Of a stretch of DNA of 64,000 nucleotides, positions 11,623 to 22,125 are shown piece after piece (positions within the stretch are counted from its first letter, which is position 1; each line of letters opens with the position of its first letter). Made by a program: the position numbers and the translations under genes. The DNA lies in the NCBI GenBank assembly GCA_027563935.2, contig CM050449.1, forward strand, positions 11,188,001 through 11,252,000, given 5' to 3'. The notes beneath the pieces were generated by a model, which ran no database searches, had not been told where the DNA came from, and worked only from the letters and a program-made list of their open reading frames with translations. The stretch comes from Costus lasius. Lineage: Eukaryota > Streptophyta > Magnoliopsida > Zingiberales > Costaceae.

Positions 11623-13945
11623 ATGATCCAGCTACTGTTTACGGTGCTGGCGGCGGAGGTGGCGGCGACGGCGTCTCTCCTTTTCAAGACGCCGTTCCGC
11701 AATCTCTTCGTACTCGGTCTCGACCGTCTCAAGCGCGGCCGCGGCCCCGTCGTAGTGAAGACGGTCGCCGGCACCGCCCTTGTCGTCCTCGCCTCCAGCC
11801 TCTACAGCATGGTCAAGATCAAAACGCGCTCGGAGGAGTCCGCCGCGCTCACGTCCACCGACCAGGTCCTCATGAGCCGCCACCTCCTTGAAGCTTCCCT
11901 CTTGGGTAATCCCCTTTGGCTATTCCCACTATCTTGTTCTGGTTCTCCGTGAGCAATGGATTAATTTCAAAGTCACACATCTATTTTCCTTGATTTGTTT
12001 AGGCCCGAGGGTAGGCATGGATTCAGTTGTTATGTTTAATCGTATCATTTCTTTCAGATAAATTCTTCAATAACACAAACATTAATTTCAATTAATCTAA
12101 ACTAAGATTATATACACACACGAAGGTTGTTCAATAATGCATATAATTGAAGTGTCTAAAGTTTCTTTACTATCTGTATGTGCATTCTGTTTATTTTGTA
12201 TTATCTTGTGTCGCGCTCGATTGTTTAGTTTTGTTTCTGTAATTTGGGTTTATGGTTATTTTATGTTAGAATTACTAACCTGGTTTGGACAAATACTGTC
12301 AACCCTATTTTATATTATGATTATTCTATTTAAAGTTATAAATTAAATTTTAAAATAGTTTAATAATTATTGATAAGTCTAAATTATAGGAAGACTCCTA
12401 CAGTAAACTATACTAATAATTTCCCTTTATACTTTCGTAATTGCATGGACAAATGCTAGGCTTAATTTGTTACAATTTTAATAATAAGTTTTTTTGTCGT
12501 ATTTAGTGATATATATCATCTCTAATTTTGCCCAAAAAATGTTACTGAAATTTCTAATAAGTTCTAAAATCCTTGACCCTAAAAAATAATAAGATGGTGT
12601 GAATTTCAAAATACTATAAAACTACTTTCTACTTTGGCAGTAATCTGATACCACAGAAATGAAAATTTTAAGATTTATGTTTTGTAATTCTAAGAATCAT
12701 TGACTTGCTATAACTTAGCTTTACAGGTTTTGCTTCCAATTAAACCTAGTATCAATTTGACCTAAATCCTTTAGATTGGCTATAGCTTGAATTTGCAACA
12801 AACTGTAATAACCTCTTTAGTAGAATGGATCATCAAAATGGTGTTATGATATTCCCTACGGGTTTTGCTTTCAATTAAGGCTAGCATCCAGCATTTTCTA
12901 CTATGTTGGCAAGATTAGGTTAATATATCAAATGCATGCTTTTTTCATAAAATATGATTGTTGTGTGTCTCAATGAATGTTACCAAGGACAATCTCTTTC
13001 CTCTAGATTTTGTGGTATTAAAAACTTGATTATTATTATAGTTGTCAATTTCCTGAGTCACCGTCACTCTAGAATAGTTTGTTACTTTTGAAGGGCAAGG
13101 CTTTCTATTTAAGATCAGCAGGGTATGAACATAGGGCTACTTGCTCTGTTCCATAGCCCATCAATCACCAACTTTCTTGACCCAAATTTCTGCATAGCTT
13201 TCCTACTCAAAGACAAATTTGGCTTCTCTTCTGGTGGGTCAACCAACTGATTGGCATCTGGACCTCTCCATTAGATCCTGTGGCCACTGATTTTGTTTCT
13301 CTTCCTGCAATCCTTGTTTGCCTAGTTTGCATTTTTTATAACCTCATGGTTCCCCAAGTTACTCCTGTAATCTGATGGTTGCTTAGATGCCCCATCTCAT
13401 CCCTTCAAGTTAACTCAATTTAGTCATTTTCAACTGGATTGAGTATGAGGATTTTAACTTTAATCTATCATTTTATTACACTAGGGTTCATACATAAATC
13501 AGACTAATCAATTGTATTCATCCATCCATTAGGAAAGGAAATTGGGTTTTTATATATATCTAGCTGCGTAAAATGCCCTTAAGAAATTGTCTCTGTTGGT
13601 TTCTGGATGATCTTACGTACTCTGCAAACAGGACTCAGATTAGCATGGAAATCAAATTTGTTAATTTTCGCTCTATTTATACTAATGAGGTTTTGGCAAT
13701 AACTGGGTGCTCCTGATTACTGTAGACCTACTAATTGTAGTATCCAATTAAATAGATGCGTGCTGAAAGTCAGATATGTTAATTGCATTTATGTTGCAGG
13801 TTATTCTCTTTTCCTCGTTCTCGTGATCGATCGTTTACATCACTACATCAGAGAAATGCGTGGGCTGAGAGCAAATGCTGAGGGCTTGACGAAACAGATC
13901 AAAGCTTTAGAAGAATCAAAAGGCGGAATCTCCCGCAAAACTTAG
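11623..13945 (+). CDS. BAP29/BAP31-like ER membrane protein, short form
   Basis: BAP31 family proteins are polytopic endoplasmic-reticulum membrane proteins linked to export and quality control of membrane cargo; the plant role is not well defined. Two exons, 11623-11905 and 13800-13945, give 142 residues. Hydrophobic segments lie near residues 2-21, 43-63 and 88-106. Between them is the family signature VKRGRGPVVVKTVAGT-like stretch (here DRLKRGRGPVVVKTVAG) and TDQVLMSRHLLEASLLG, followed by DRLHHYIREMR. The start at 11623 is the conserved MIQLLFTV. The protein stops soon after a short charged tail, without the long coiled coil or KKxx tail of longer family members; plants also have natural short forms of about 130 residues. 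The 1.9-kb intron is AT-rich with no gene in it. Confidence 0.9.
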
Positions 13946-14375
13946 CTTAGATGTGCCAAATTGCCTCACAACACAAAAAATAATGTCGATCGTATAAATA
14001 TAATGAGTTGCAAGCAGTGCATGTTAATATGTTATGCATGTTAGCAGGTGAACCTGTCTGCCATAATTGCTCAGTGCTCGTCCCCCTCAAATGCATATTC
14101 AATTCTAAAGTTGTGGGTGGTGCCCAAACACATCGGATCATCATCTCCCCAGCTGGTACAACTAAAGATTCTTTCTCCTGTCATTATTCCTTTTCCAATG
14201 GAAAAAAAAAGCGTCCTTCTGTTCCACCAGCGATAGCTGAGAAGCTGACGATCCCCATCATCTTGGGAGAAAAAGATTTCCAGTCACTTTTGCTCCTAGT
14301 TATGATTATATAGAACGATAGTATGTATGAGCATCGCTCATCTGGAAGCCTGCATGCAGCAGAAAACTTGTCCCT

Positions 14376-14591
14376 TCACGGTTCCACGTAGTTTGACCCA
14401 AATTCCATTGCGCTTCTTAAGTCCACAAAGTTATCTTTTACGTGACTGCAAGCCTGCACTAACTGAACATTGTATTTGTTAGAGGCATCAACCAACAAAA
14501 TTGCACCAAATCTCACATTTTTAGGATCACTTCCACACTCATCGGAAGCGTAACGTCGCCAAACCTTATCTGTGAACCGAAAGATATCCAA
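14376..14591 (-). pseudogene. Unidentified exon-like fragment
   Basis: On the minus strand an AG acceptor-like site near 14570 is followed by about 60 codons ending in a stop at 14376. The peptide has a protein-like composition (for example DECGSDPKNVRFGAILLVDA). There is no ATG at its start, and I do not recognise the family. It could be the last exon of a minus-strand gene whose other exons are lost or lie beyond 15.5 kb, or a chance open frame. Confidence 0.3.
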
Positions 14592-14806
14592 TTGGTTTAA
14601 TTAAATTAAATGTTTTTTTTCTGCTCCTATGCGTGCTGGTGTCTTTTAGGTTTAATGCACTATTTAGTTTAGTCTTCCGCTTGCCACGGCATTCGGCGAA
14701 TCACGCAAGCCAACGCAGTCCTTCAGTTTGTTCCTTTAATTTCCGTGAATTTAATAAGATAAGATCCGTGAGCAGGCACACAGTTTAATTCCCATCAATT
14801 GCCGCC

Positions 14807-14813
14807 TATTTAA
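14807..14813 (+). promoter_or_regulatory. TATA-like element
   Basis: TATTTAA lies 48-54 bases before the start codon of the inhibitor-like gene, with CT-rich leader sequence after it. The distance leaves room for a leader of roughly 20 bases. Confidence 0.5.
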
Positions 14814-14860
14814 GCAAATCTCCCTCGCTCGCGCTAATTATAATTCTACTCGATTCAAAC

Positions 14861-15478
14861 ATGAAACCAAGGACCGTCGTCTTCCTAGTCTTCTTCCTCC
14901 TCCCCCTCGCCTATTCCACATCGGCGCCGTCCCCGGCTCCGATGGCCCCTACCGAGGACGCCACCGAGTTCGTCCGCTTCCGGTGCAACGCCACGCTCTA
15001 CTCCGACCTCTGCTTCGCTTCGCTCGCACGTTACGCCGGCGCCATCAGACAGAGCCCCGTCGCCCTTGCCCGCGTGGCCACCAACATCACTCTCCCCCGC
15101 CTCCGCGCCCTCCGCTCCCACGTCGCCACCCTCCGCCGCGCCGCCACCGGGCGCGTGAAGGTGGCGCTGCGGGACTGCGTGGAGCAGCTGAGCGACGCGG
15201 CGGACGAGGTGAAACAGACCGGCGAGGAGCTGCGCGAGCTGGAGGAGGAGCCCATAGTGGGGAAGGAGGCGGAGTGGCGCGTGTCGAACGCGCAGACGTG
15301 GATGAGCGCCGCGCTGACCTACGAGAACACGTGCTGCGACGGGTTCAAGGACGTGGGCGACGGCGGTGCCGCCGCCGCTGTCGCGACCGAGGTGTGTGGC
15401 TGGGTGGAGGAAGTGAAGGAGTACACCAGCAACGCCCTTGCGCTGGTCAACGGGCTCGTGGATGACGGCCAGCCGTAG
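14861..15478 (+). CDS. Invertase/pectinesterase-inhibitor-domain secreted protein
   Basis: Members of this family are small apoplastic four-helix proteins that inhibit pectin methylesterase or invertase. One exon encodes 205 residues; the ATG at 14861 follows a TATA-like element and gives a good signal peptide (about residues 1-20, hydrophobic VVFLVFFLLPLAY). The cysteine pattern fits the family: C42 and C51 in the first hairpin, C106, then C158/C159 and C179. The block VSNAQTWMSAALTYENTCC is the most diagnostic part. The coding sequence is very GC-rich, as is common for intronless monocot genes. A polyadenylation-type AATAAA lies at 15509-15514. Sequence alone does not tell whether invertase or pectin methylesterase is the target. 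Confidence 0.92.
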   Translation: MKPRTVVFLVFFLLPLAYSTSAPSPAPMAPTEDATEFVRFRCNATLYSDLCFASLARYAGAIRQSPVALARVATNITLPRLRALRSHVATLRRAATGRVKVALRDCVEQLSDAADEVKQTGEELRELEEEPIVGKEAEWRVSNAQTWMSAALTYENTCCDGFKDVGDGGAAAAVATEVCGWVEEVKEYTSNALALVNGLVDDGQP

Positions 15479-15837
15479 TGATTCTAGTTGTCGCTTGTCT
15501 GTATGGTTAATAAAAGAAATCGGATTTGTTCGCAATTGTGCATTGTATAGTATAGTTTCCTCATGGCAATAATTAGAACATAAATGATGGCTGCCATCTC
15601 CTTTGCGTGTAAATGTCTCCAAATAAACAAGGCTTCGAATTGATGGTCTTCAAAAGATTTTGCAGCTTCCTGCAACAAGATTCTCGGGCTGTTAGTTCAA
15701 CAAATGCTATATTAATTGCAGGAAAGAAGAGGATTAAAAGAACGCAACTATCTGCACTAACAGATTAATTAGCTGAACTCCTTGAATAAGATAGTTCTCA
15801 CTAAAATATTATGAAATCAACTCAATAACAAGAGCAC
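15479..15837. other. 3' flank of inhibitor-like gene
   Basis: Includes the AATAAA signal at 15509-15514. On the minus strand from about 15673 down to about 15590 there is a protein-like open stretch after an AG acceptor-like site (EAAKSFEDHQFEALFIWRHL), unidentified. No complete gene is seen. Confidence 0.4.
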
Positions 15838-18800
15838 ATTTTCTAAAAATTCTTGGATGCCTAATAAGTTAGGAAACCTACATATTATCGTTGGATTGGT
15901 GATGGTACAAATCTGTATATCTTAAAATTCGTGACAATTTTTTCAACCATTCACATCACAACAGTAGTGCACATCATAATGCGTTTTAGACGGTATGGAT
16001 TCGTGAATATCTAATTTTTTAAGCATTTGCGAATGCATAAAAAATTTTTCAATCCAATAGTGAAGTGCAGGGTTTCCTAATTTTCTAGGCATCCACAAAT
16101 TCTTAGAAAATGTTGGAAAAAAAATTTTATGCATTCGCAAATCCACACCGTCCAAAACGCGTTATGATGTGCACTGCTGTTGTGATGTGAGTGGTTGGGA
16201 AAGTTGTCACGGGTTTCAAAGAGCTCATTTTTTTAGGAATTCATGGATGCCTAAAAAGTTAGGAAACCCTGCACATCACCATTGGATTGGTGAGGGTGCA
16301 AATCTCCATATCTTGAAACCCGTGATAACTTTCCTAACTACTCACATTACAACAGTAGTGCACATTATAACACATTTTGGACGGTGTGGATTTGCAAACG
16401 CCTAATTTTTTAGGCATTTCCGAATGCATAAAAAATTTTTCCCATATTTTCTAGGAATTCATGGATGCCTAAAAAGTTAGGAAACCCTACACATCACCGT
16501 TGGATTGGTGATGGTGCAAATCTTTATATCTTGAAACCCGTGACAACTTTCCCAACCACTCACATCACAACAGCGAGCACATTTTTTAGGAATTCGTGGA
16601 TACCTAAAAAGTTAGGAAACCCTACACATCACCGTTGGGTTGGTGATAGTGCAAATCTCCATATCTTGAAACCCGTGACAACTTTCCCAACCACTCACAT
16701 CACAACAGCAGTGTACATCATAACGCGTTTTGGATGGTGTGGATTCGCAAATGCCTAATTTTTTAGGCATTCGCGAATGCATAAAATTTTTTTCCGATTT
16801 CAAGATATGGAGATTTGCATCATCACCGATTTAACGGTGATGTGTAGGGATTCCTAACTTTTTAGGCATCCACAAATGCCTAGAAAATGTGCTCTATTAG
16901 GCATCCCATAAAATTAGGCATTCAAGAATCTACACCATCCAAAACGCGTTATGATGTGCATTGCTGTTGCGATGTGAGTGGTAGGCATCCACTAATTCCT
17001 AGAAAATGTGCTCCTTGAAACCCATGACAACTTTCGCAACCACTCACATCACAATAGCAGTGCACATCATAACGCATTTTGGACGGTGTGGATTTGTGAA
17101 TGCCTAATTTTTTGGGCATTTGTGAGTGCATAATTTTTTTTTTCCAAGATATGGAGATTTACACCATCACCAATCCAACGATGATGTGTAGGGTTTCTTA
17201 ACTTTTTAGGCATCTATGAATTCATAGGAAACGTGCTCGTAATGTGCAGGGTTTCCTAACTTTTTAAGCATCCACGAATTCCTAGAAAATGTAGGAAAAT
17301 TTTTTTATGCATTCGCGAATCCACACCATCCAAAACGCGTTATAATGTCCACTGCTGTTGTGATGTGAGTGGTTGGGAAAGTTGTCATGGGTTTCAAGAT
17401 ATGGAGATTTGCACCACACCAATCCAACGGTGATGTGCAGGGTTTCCTAACTTTTTAGGCATCCACGAATTCATAGAAAATGTGCTCGTGATGTGTAGGG
17501 TTTCCTAATTTTTTAGGCATCCACGAATTCCTAAAAAATGTAGAAAAAATTTTTATGCATTCACGAATGCCTAAAAATTATGCATTCGCGAATCCACACT
17601 GTTCAAAACGCGTTATAATGTCCACTACTGTTGTGATGTGAGTGGTTGGGAAAGTTGTCACGGGTTTCAAGATATGGAGATTTGCACCATCACTAATCTA
17701 ATGGTGATGTGCAGGGTTTCCTAACTTTTTAAGCATCCACGAATTCCTAGAAAATGTGCTCCTTGAAACCCATGACAACTTTCGTAACCACTCACATCAC
17801 AACAGCAGTGCACATCATAACGCATTTTGGACGGTGTGGATTCACGAATGCCTAATTTTTTGGGCATTCGTGAATGCATAAAATTTTTTTCCAAGATATA
17901 GAGATTTGCACCATCACCAATCCAACGGTGATGTGCAGGGTTTCCTAACTTTTTAGGCATCCACGAATTCTTAGAAAATGTGCTCATGATGTGCGGGGTT
18001 TCTTAACTTTTTAGTTATCCATGGATTCCTAGAAAATGTGCTCCCATATCTTGAAACCCGTGACAATTTTCCCAACCACTCACATCACAACAGCAGTTAA
18101 CATCATAACGCGTTTTGGGCGTTGTGGATTCGCGAATACCTAATTTTTTGGGCATTCGTGAATGCATAAAAATTTTTTTCCAATAGAGCACATTTTCTAG
18201 GAATTCGTGGATGACTAAAAAGTTAGAAAACCTTGCACATCACCATTTGATTGGTGATGGTGCACATTATAACGCATTTTGGACGGTGTGGATTAGCGAA
18301 TGCCTATTTTTTAGGCCTTCGTGAATGCATAAAATTTTTTTCTGATTTCAAGATATGGAGATTTGCGCCATCACCAATAAATTGGTGATGTGCAGGGTTT
18401 CCTAACTTTTTATGCATCCACGAATTCCTAGAAAATGTGCTCTATTGGGAAAAAAATTTTATGCATTCACGAACCCAAAAATTAGGCATCCGCGAATCCA
18501 CACCGTCCAAAACATGGTATGTTGTGCACTGCTGTTGTGATGAGAGTGGTTGGGAAAGTTGTCATGGGTTTGAAGATATGGAGATTTGCACCATCACCAA
18601 TCCAACGGTGATGTGCAGGGTTCCCTAACTTTTTAGGCATCCACGAATTCCTAGAAAATGTGCTCCTTGAAACCCATGACAACTTTCGCAACCACTCACA
18701 TAACAACAGCAGTGCACATCATAACGCATTTTGGACGGTGTGGATTCGCGAATGCCTAATTTTTTGGGCATTCGTGAATGCATAAAATTTTTTTCCAAGA

Positions 18801-19342
18801 TATGGAGATTTGCACCATTGCCAATCTAACAGTGATGTGCAGGATTTCCTAACTTTTTAGGCATCCATGAATTCATAGAAAATGTGCTTGTGATGTGCCG
18901 GGTTTTTATAACTTTTTAGGCATCCACGAATTCCTAGAAAATGTGCTCCCATATCTTGAAACCCACGACAACTTTCCCAACCACTCACATCACAATAGCA
19001 ATGCACATCATAACGCGTTTTGGACGGTGTGGATTCGCGAATGCCTAATTTTTTGGGCATTCATGAATGCATAAAATTTTTTTTCCCAATAGAGCACATT
19101 TTCTAGGAATTCATGGATGCCTAAAAAGTTAAAAAACCCTGCACATCACCGTTGGATTGGTGATGGTGCAAATCTCCATATCTTGAAACCCGTGACAACT
19201 TTCCTAACCACTCACATCACAACAGCAGTGCACATTATAACGTGTTTTGGACGGTATGGATTCGTGAATGTCTAATTTTTTTGGCATTCGCGAATGCATA
19301 AAATAAAATTTCCACATTTTTTAGGAATTCGTGAATGCCTAA
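15838..19342. repeat. Bidirectional array of a ~220-bp hairpin-rich repeat
   Basis: About twenty full or partial copies of one unit fill this region. A landmark, TTTCCTAACTTTTTAGGCAT in one orientation, recurs near 16849, 17440, 17714, 17938, 18396, 18619 and 18842 (spacings near 223 or multiples), with extra copies about 59 bp after some of these. The reverse orientation occurs near 15863, 16245, 16464, 16599, 18211 and 19116. Each unit contains self-complementary stretches: arms ATTCGCGAATGCCTAA around a T/A-rich centre, and ATCACC-N8-GGTGAT. All long frames here are translations of the repeat and not genes. The array continues after the TIR insertion, to about 20290. I do not recognise the family. 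Confidence 0.9.
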
Positions 19343-20101
19343 GGCTATGTATACTTGGATGGAAAATAGAAAGGGACGGATGGATTAAGAAATTTTCCAT
19401 CGTATACATGGAGGGATGGAAAAAGAAGAACGGATTTAGGGAGGAAAAATGGATCAAAATCCGTTGTTTTTTTATCCGTCCAAATTGGATGGAAATCTCG
19501 TCCTCGTCTGTGCCCAGCCTCACCTTCCGCTCGCCCAGCCTCATCCGTCGCCAAGCTCTCTCTCTCATCCGACCGTCGCCCTCCCTCCGACTTTGCGAGC
19601 AGCGAACGACGAATCTGTAGCCACGCACGCCGCCGCGACGCTCAGCAATGCCGTCAGCTTCTCATCAGCCACTGCCCCCCTCGTTCCCGGATGACCCCGC
19701 GGCATTGTCCTCACCGGAGTCATTGCGCTCCTTGGCGGGCACAGATCGGACCCAGCGGGGGATGTCGGCACCTCGGTCCCCCAAGAGATCCTGGAAGGGC
19801 GTTTTCTCGGTGAGGAACTCGAGGAGGAGGACGCCGAAGATGTAGATGTCAAAGAGGGGCGTGAAAGCGGGGTAGGGGAGGCGGGTCTCGGGGGCGCGGT
19901 AGGAAAGCGAGGAGGACGGTGACGAAGAGGAGGGAAGGAGGGGGTCGACAGCGGAGGGCGGCAGGAGCGAAGGGATTAGGAGCGAACGACGAATCCAGAT
20001 CACGTGACTCACGTGATCCATTTTTTTTCCATCCTCTCATATTCCATCCTTCCTCTTTTTCTCATCCTTTGATTTTTCTATCCATCGAAGTAAACATGGC
20101 C
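19343..20101. mobile_element. PIF/Harbinger-like TIR element carrying kinase sequence
   Basis: The element starts GGCTATGTATACTTGGATGG and its other end, read in reverse complement, is GGCCATGTTTACTTCGATGG (17 of 20 identical). It is flanked by the 3-bp repeat TAA at 19340-19342 and 20102-20104. Removing the element and one TAA rebuilds the normal array sequence seen at 16245 and 16464, so intact array copies serve as empty sites. TWA target duplication and GGC termini fit PIF/Harbinger. No transposase frame is present, so it is non-autonomous. The inside is GC-rich and holds a receptor-kinase fragment on the minus strand. Confidence 0.88.
19728..19903 (-). pseudogene. Captured receptor-like kinase fragment (subdomains VIII-X)
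   Basis: Within the TIR element the minus strand encodes YRAPE followed by a short spacer, then DIYIFGVLLLEFLTEKTPFQ and ADIPRWVRSV. This is the activation-segment end and helix F region of plant LRR receptor-like (often kinase-inactive) proteins, normally YRAPE...DVYSFGVLLLELLTGK. The catalytic loop, DFG and ATP-binding lobes are missing, and flanking residues are low complexity, so the piece is a fragment moved by the transposon. It keeps an open frame over the kinase part. Confidence 0.8.
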
Positions 20102-20290
20102 TAAAAGTTAAGAAACCCTGCACATCACCGTTGGATTGGTGATGGTGCAAATCTCTATATCTTAAAATCCGTGACAATTTTCCCAACCACTCACATCACA
20201 ACAGTAGTGCACATCTTAACGTGTTTTTGGACGGTATGAATTCACAAATGCCTAATTTTTTTTATTCGCAAATGCATAAAAAAATTTTCC
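20102..20290. repeat. Right-hand end of the hairpin-rich array
   Basis: Continues the repeat unit cut by the TIR element, in the reverse orientation, down to the A-rich junction near 20290. Confidence 0.85.
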
Positions 20291-21567
20291 TAATAACAAT
20301 TCATCTAACTGACAACTGACCACGATCAACCTTCAAATAAATGAAGGAATTGTAATTTTGTAACGTGCTTCAACTTTGAACATACGAGTCATTACTCTCT
20401 TTCTTATATGTGGTTCTTCAAGGTCAACAAAAACAAGTCAACGCTCATTTGAGACTCGGGTACTCGCCCTCCATCTCACGCTTAGCATGCGCATTCTGCC
20501 ATTGTTCACAAGGAACTGGAGATGCCTGCCAGCCTCATTATCTTACGGAAACACGTGAAAGGTATGTCCCTACTTGTAACGCACACCTGCCAGCCACATT
20601 ATTATTTTGTGTTTTTGGACTTTCAGCCGAATGCCGTGGCAAGCTTCTTTTTACATTAACAACACCTTTTGTCTGATTATTATTATCCTATCAACATATT
20701 GCACATAGTGAATGAAGAGGGAACCAAGTTTATCTAAATGTTCTTCCTTGAATATAAATCAACTTAAGATTATAGGACTAGCGTACAATAAAATTATGTA
20801 GAAAAGGTTTTTGGTTTCAAACAACTAACCTTCCCCTTCAACGAGGGAACACTTAGACTACTCAATGATAGTGATAATATTAGAAATTATAATATATAAT
20901 AAATAATCTTAAATGAGTAATGAAGTACCTTTGTAGCAGTTAAACGGGGCATTAATGTCCTTTTATAGTATGACTCGTAAAGGAAAATGATAGAGGAGAT
21001 AATCTCACAGGGCTCAATCACTCATACCGTCATACGTCTACCAAGTAAACGAATGAAATTTAAGAGTTTGATAACGTAGCTTACAAAAACTAAATCTTGC
21101 AATAGAATGATTTAAGAATTTGATGGTTGATAACTTTAGCTTAGCTTATTGATTTCTCGTTGATCTTAGTTTAAAAATTTACTAGCTCTAGCTTGATTTT
21201 GAATTTTACTAGCTTGAGCTAGACATCCCGGGTTACTAGTTTTAGCTTGATTTAACTCTTATTAACTTTAACTTGATTTAAGACTTACTAGCTTTCATAA
21301 ATTGGATTAAAGTAGGTTGTATCACCAAGTGAACTTAGGTGAGTAGCTATCATAGGCTAAAGGATCATGACCGAACTCATAATACCAAGTCGATGGGACC
21401 TAAGCACAACTATTATTGGTTAGGTGAGTGTAATTAGTGCACAAACATTGATTAAATCAAAATATATTTCTAACTACCGACTATAGCAAAGGTTTAATTT
21501 AATCATACAATTAGCTATTTATGAGTTTTTTTTTTCTTTTATTCTTCACTCAAAATTAGACCTGACA
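20291..21567. other. AT-rich intergenic DNA
   Basis: No gene is supported. Between about 21150 and 21300 short phrases such as TTACTAG and AGCTTGATTT recur, a weak degenerate repeat. Frames at 20376-20676 are short and have no recognisable content. Confidence 0.4.
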
Positions 21568-22070
21568 AAAACTGACCCAACCCACCGACCCGACCTGACT
21601 CGACACGAAGTTAGACGGGTTCGGGTTGGGTCTAATCGTGTTCGGGTCATAAACGGGACGGGTCAACCCGTTTATGACCCGAAATTAAACGAGTCGTGTC
21701 GGGTTATAATCGGGTTGACTGCTTAACTCGATTATATTATATAATTATATATTATATATATAATTTATATATAAATATATACATATACATATATTTATAT
21801 ATCATTTCAGGTCGAGTCGTGTCGTGTCGAGTTAATTGGATTAATATTTTAATATTTATATAATTATATATATTTTTTATAAAAATATTTATTTAAATTA
21901 TTTAATATTAAACGGGTTAATCGGATCGTGTTGGGTTGACCCAAATATATATGAGTCATGTTTGGATTAGATCATCTGACCCAATTAATTAAACGAATCG
22001 TGTTTGGGTTAAACTAATCGGATCACGAGTCATAAACGGGTCAACCCGAACATGACCTGACCTGTTTTTG
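21568..22070. repeat. Inverted-repeat element rich in GACCCG/CGGGTC motifs
   Basis: Both ends contain many copies of GACCCG or CGGGTT arranged so that the left part is roughly the reverse complement of the right part, around an AT-rich centre (about 21725-21910). The left end reads AGACCTGACAAAAACTGACC and the right end, reversed, AGACGGCAAAAACAGGTCAG. It looks like a MITE-type or foldback element; target duplications were not found. Confidence 0.6.
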
Positions 22071-22125
22071 CCGTCTACCGTTAGCTTCACTATTTTCTAC
22101 TCAATATTGATTAGATCAAGCTAGG

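Larger units (their letters stand above)
13946..14860. other. Intergenic region with one exon-like fragment
   Basis: Contains the 3' flank of the BAP31-like gene and the promoter of the inhibitor-like gene. The only notable frame is the exon-like piece on the minus strand at 14376-14591, listed separately. Confidence 0.4.

Noticed and set aside
14885..15622. 245-codon minus-strand frame
   Set aside because: Antisense shadow of the GC-rich inhibitor-like gene; the plus frame has the signal peptide and family cysteines.
16465..19060. Several 60-120 codon frames with phrases like MPKKLGNP and HHRWIGDG
   Set aside because: They are translations of the ~220-bp repeat in both orientations and recur only because the DNA repeats.
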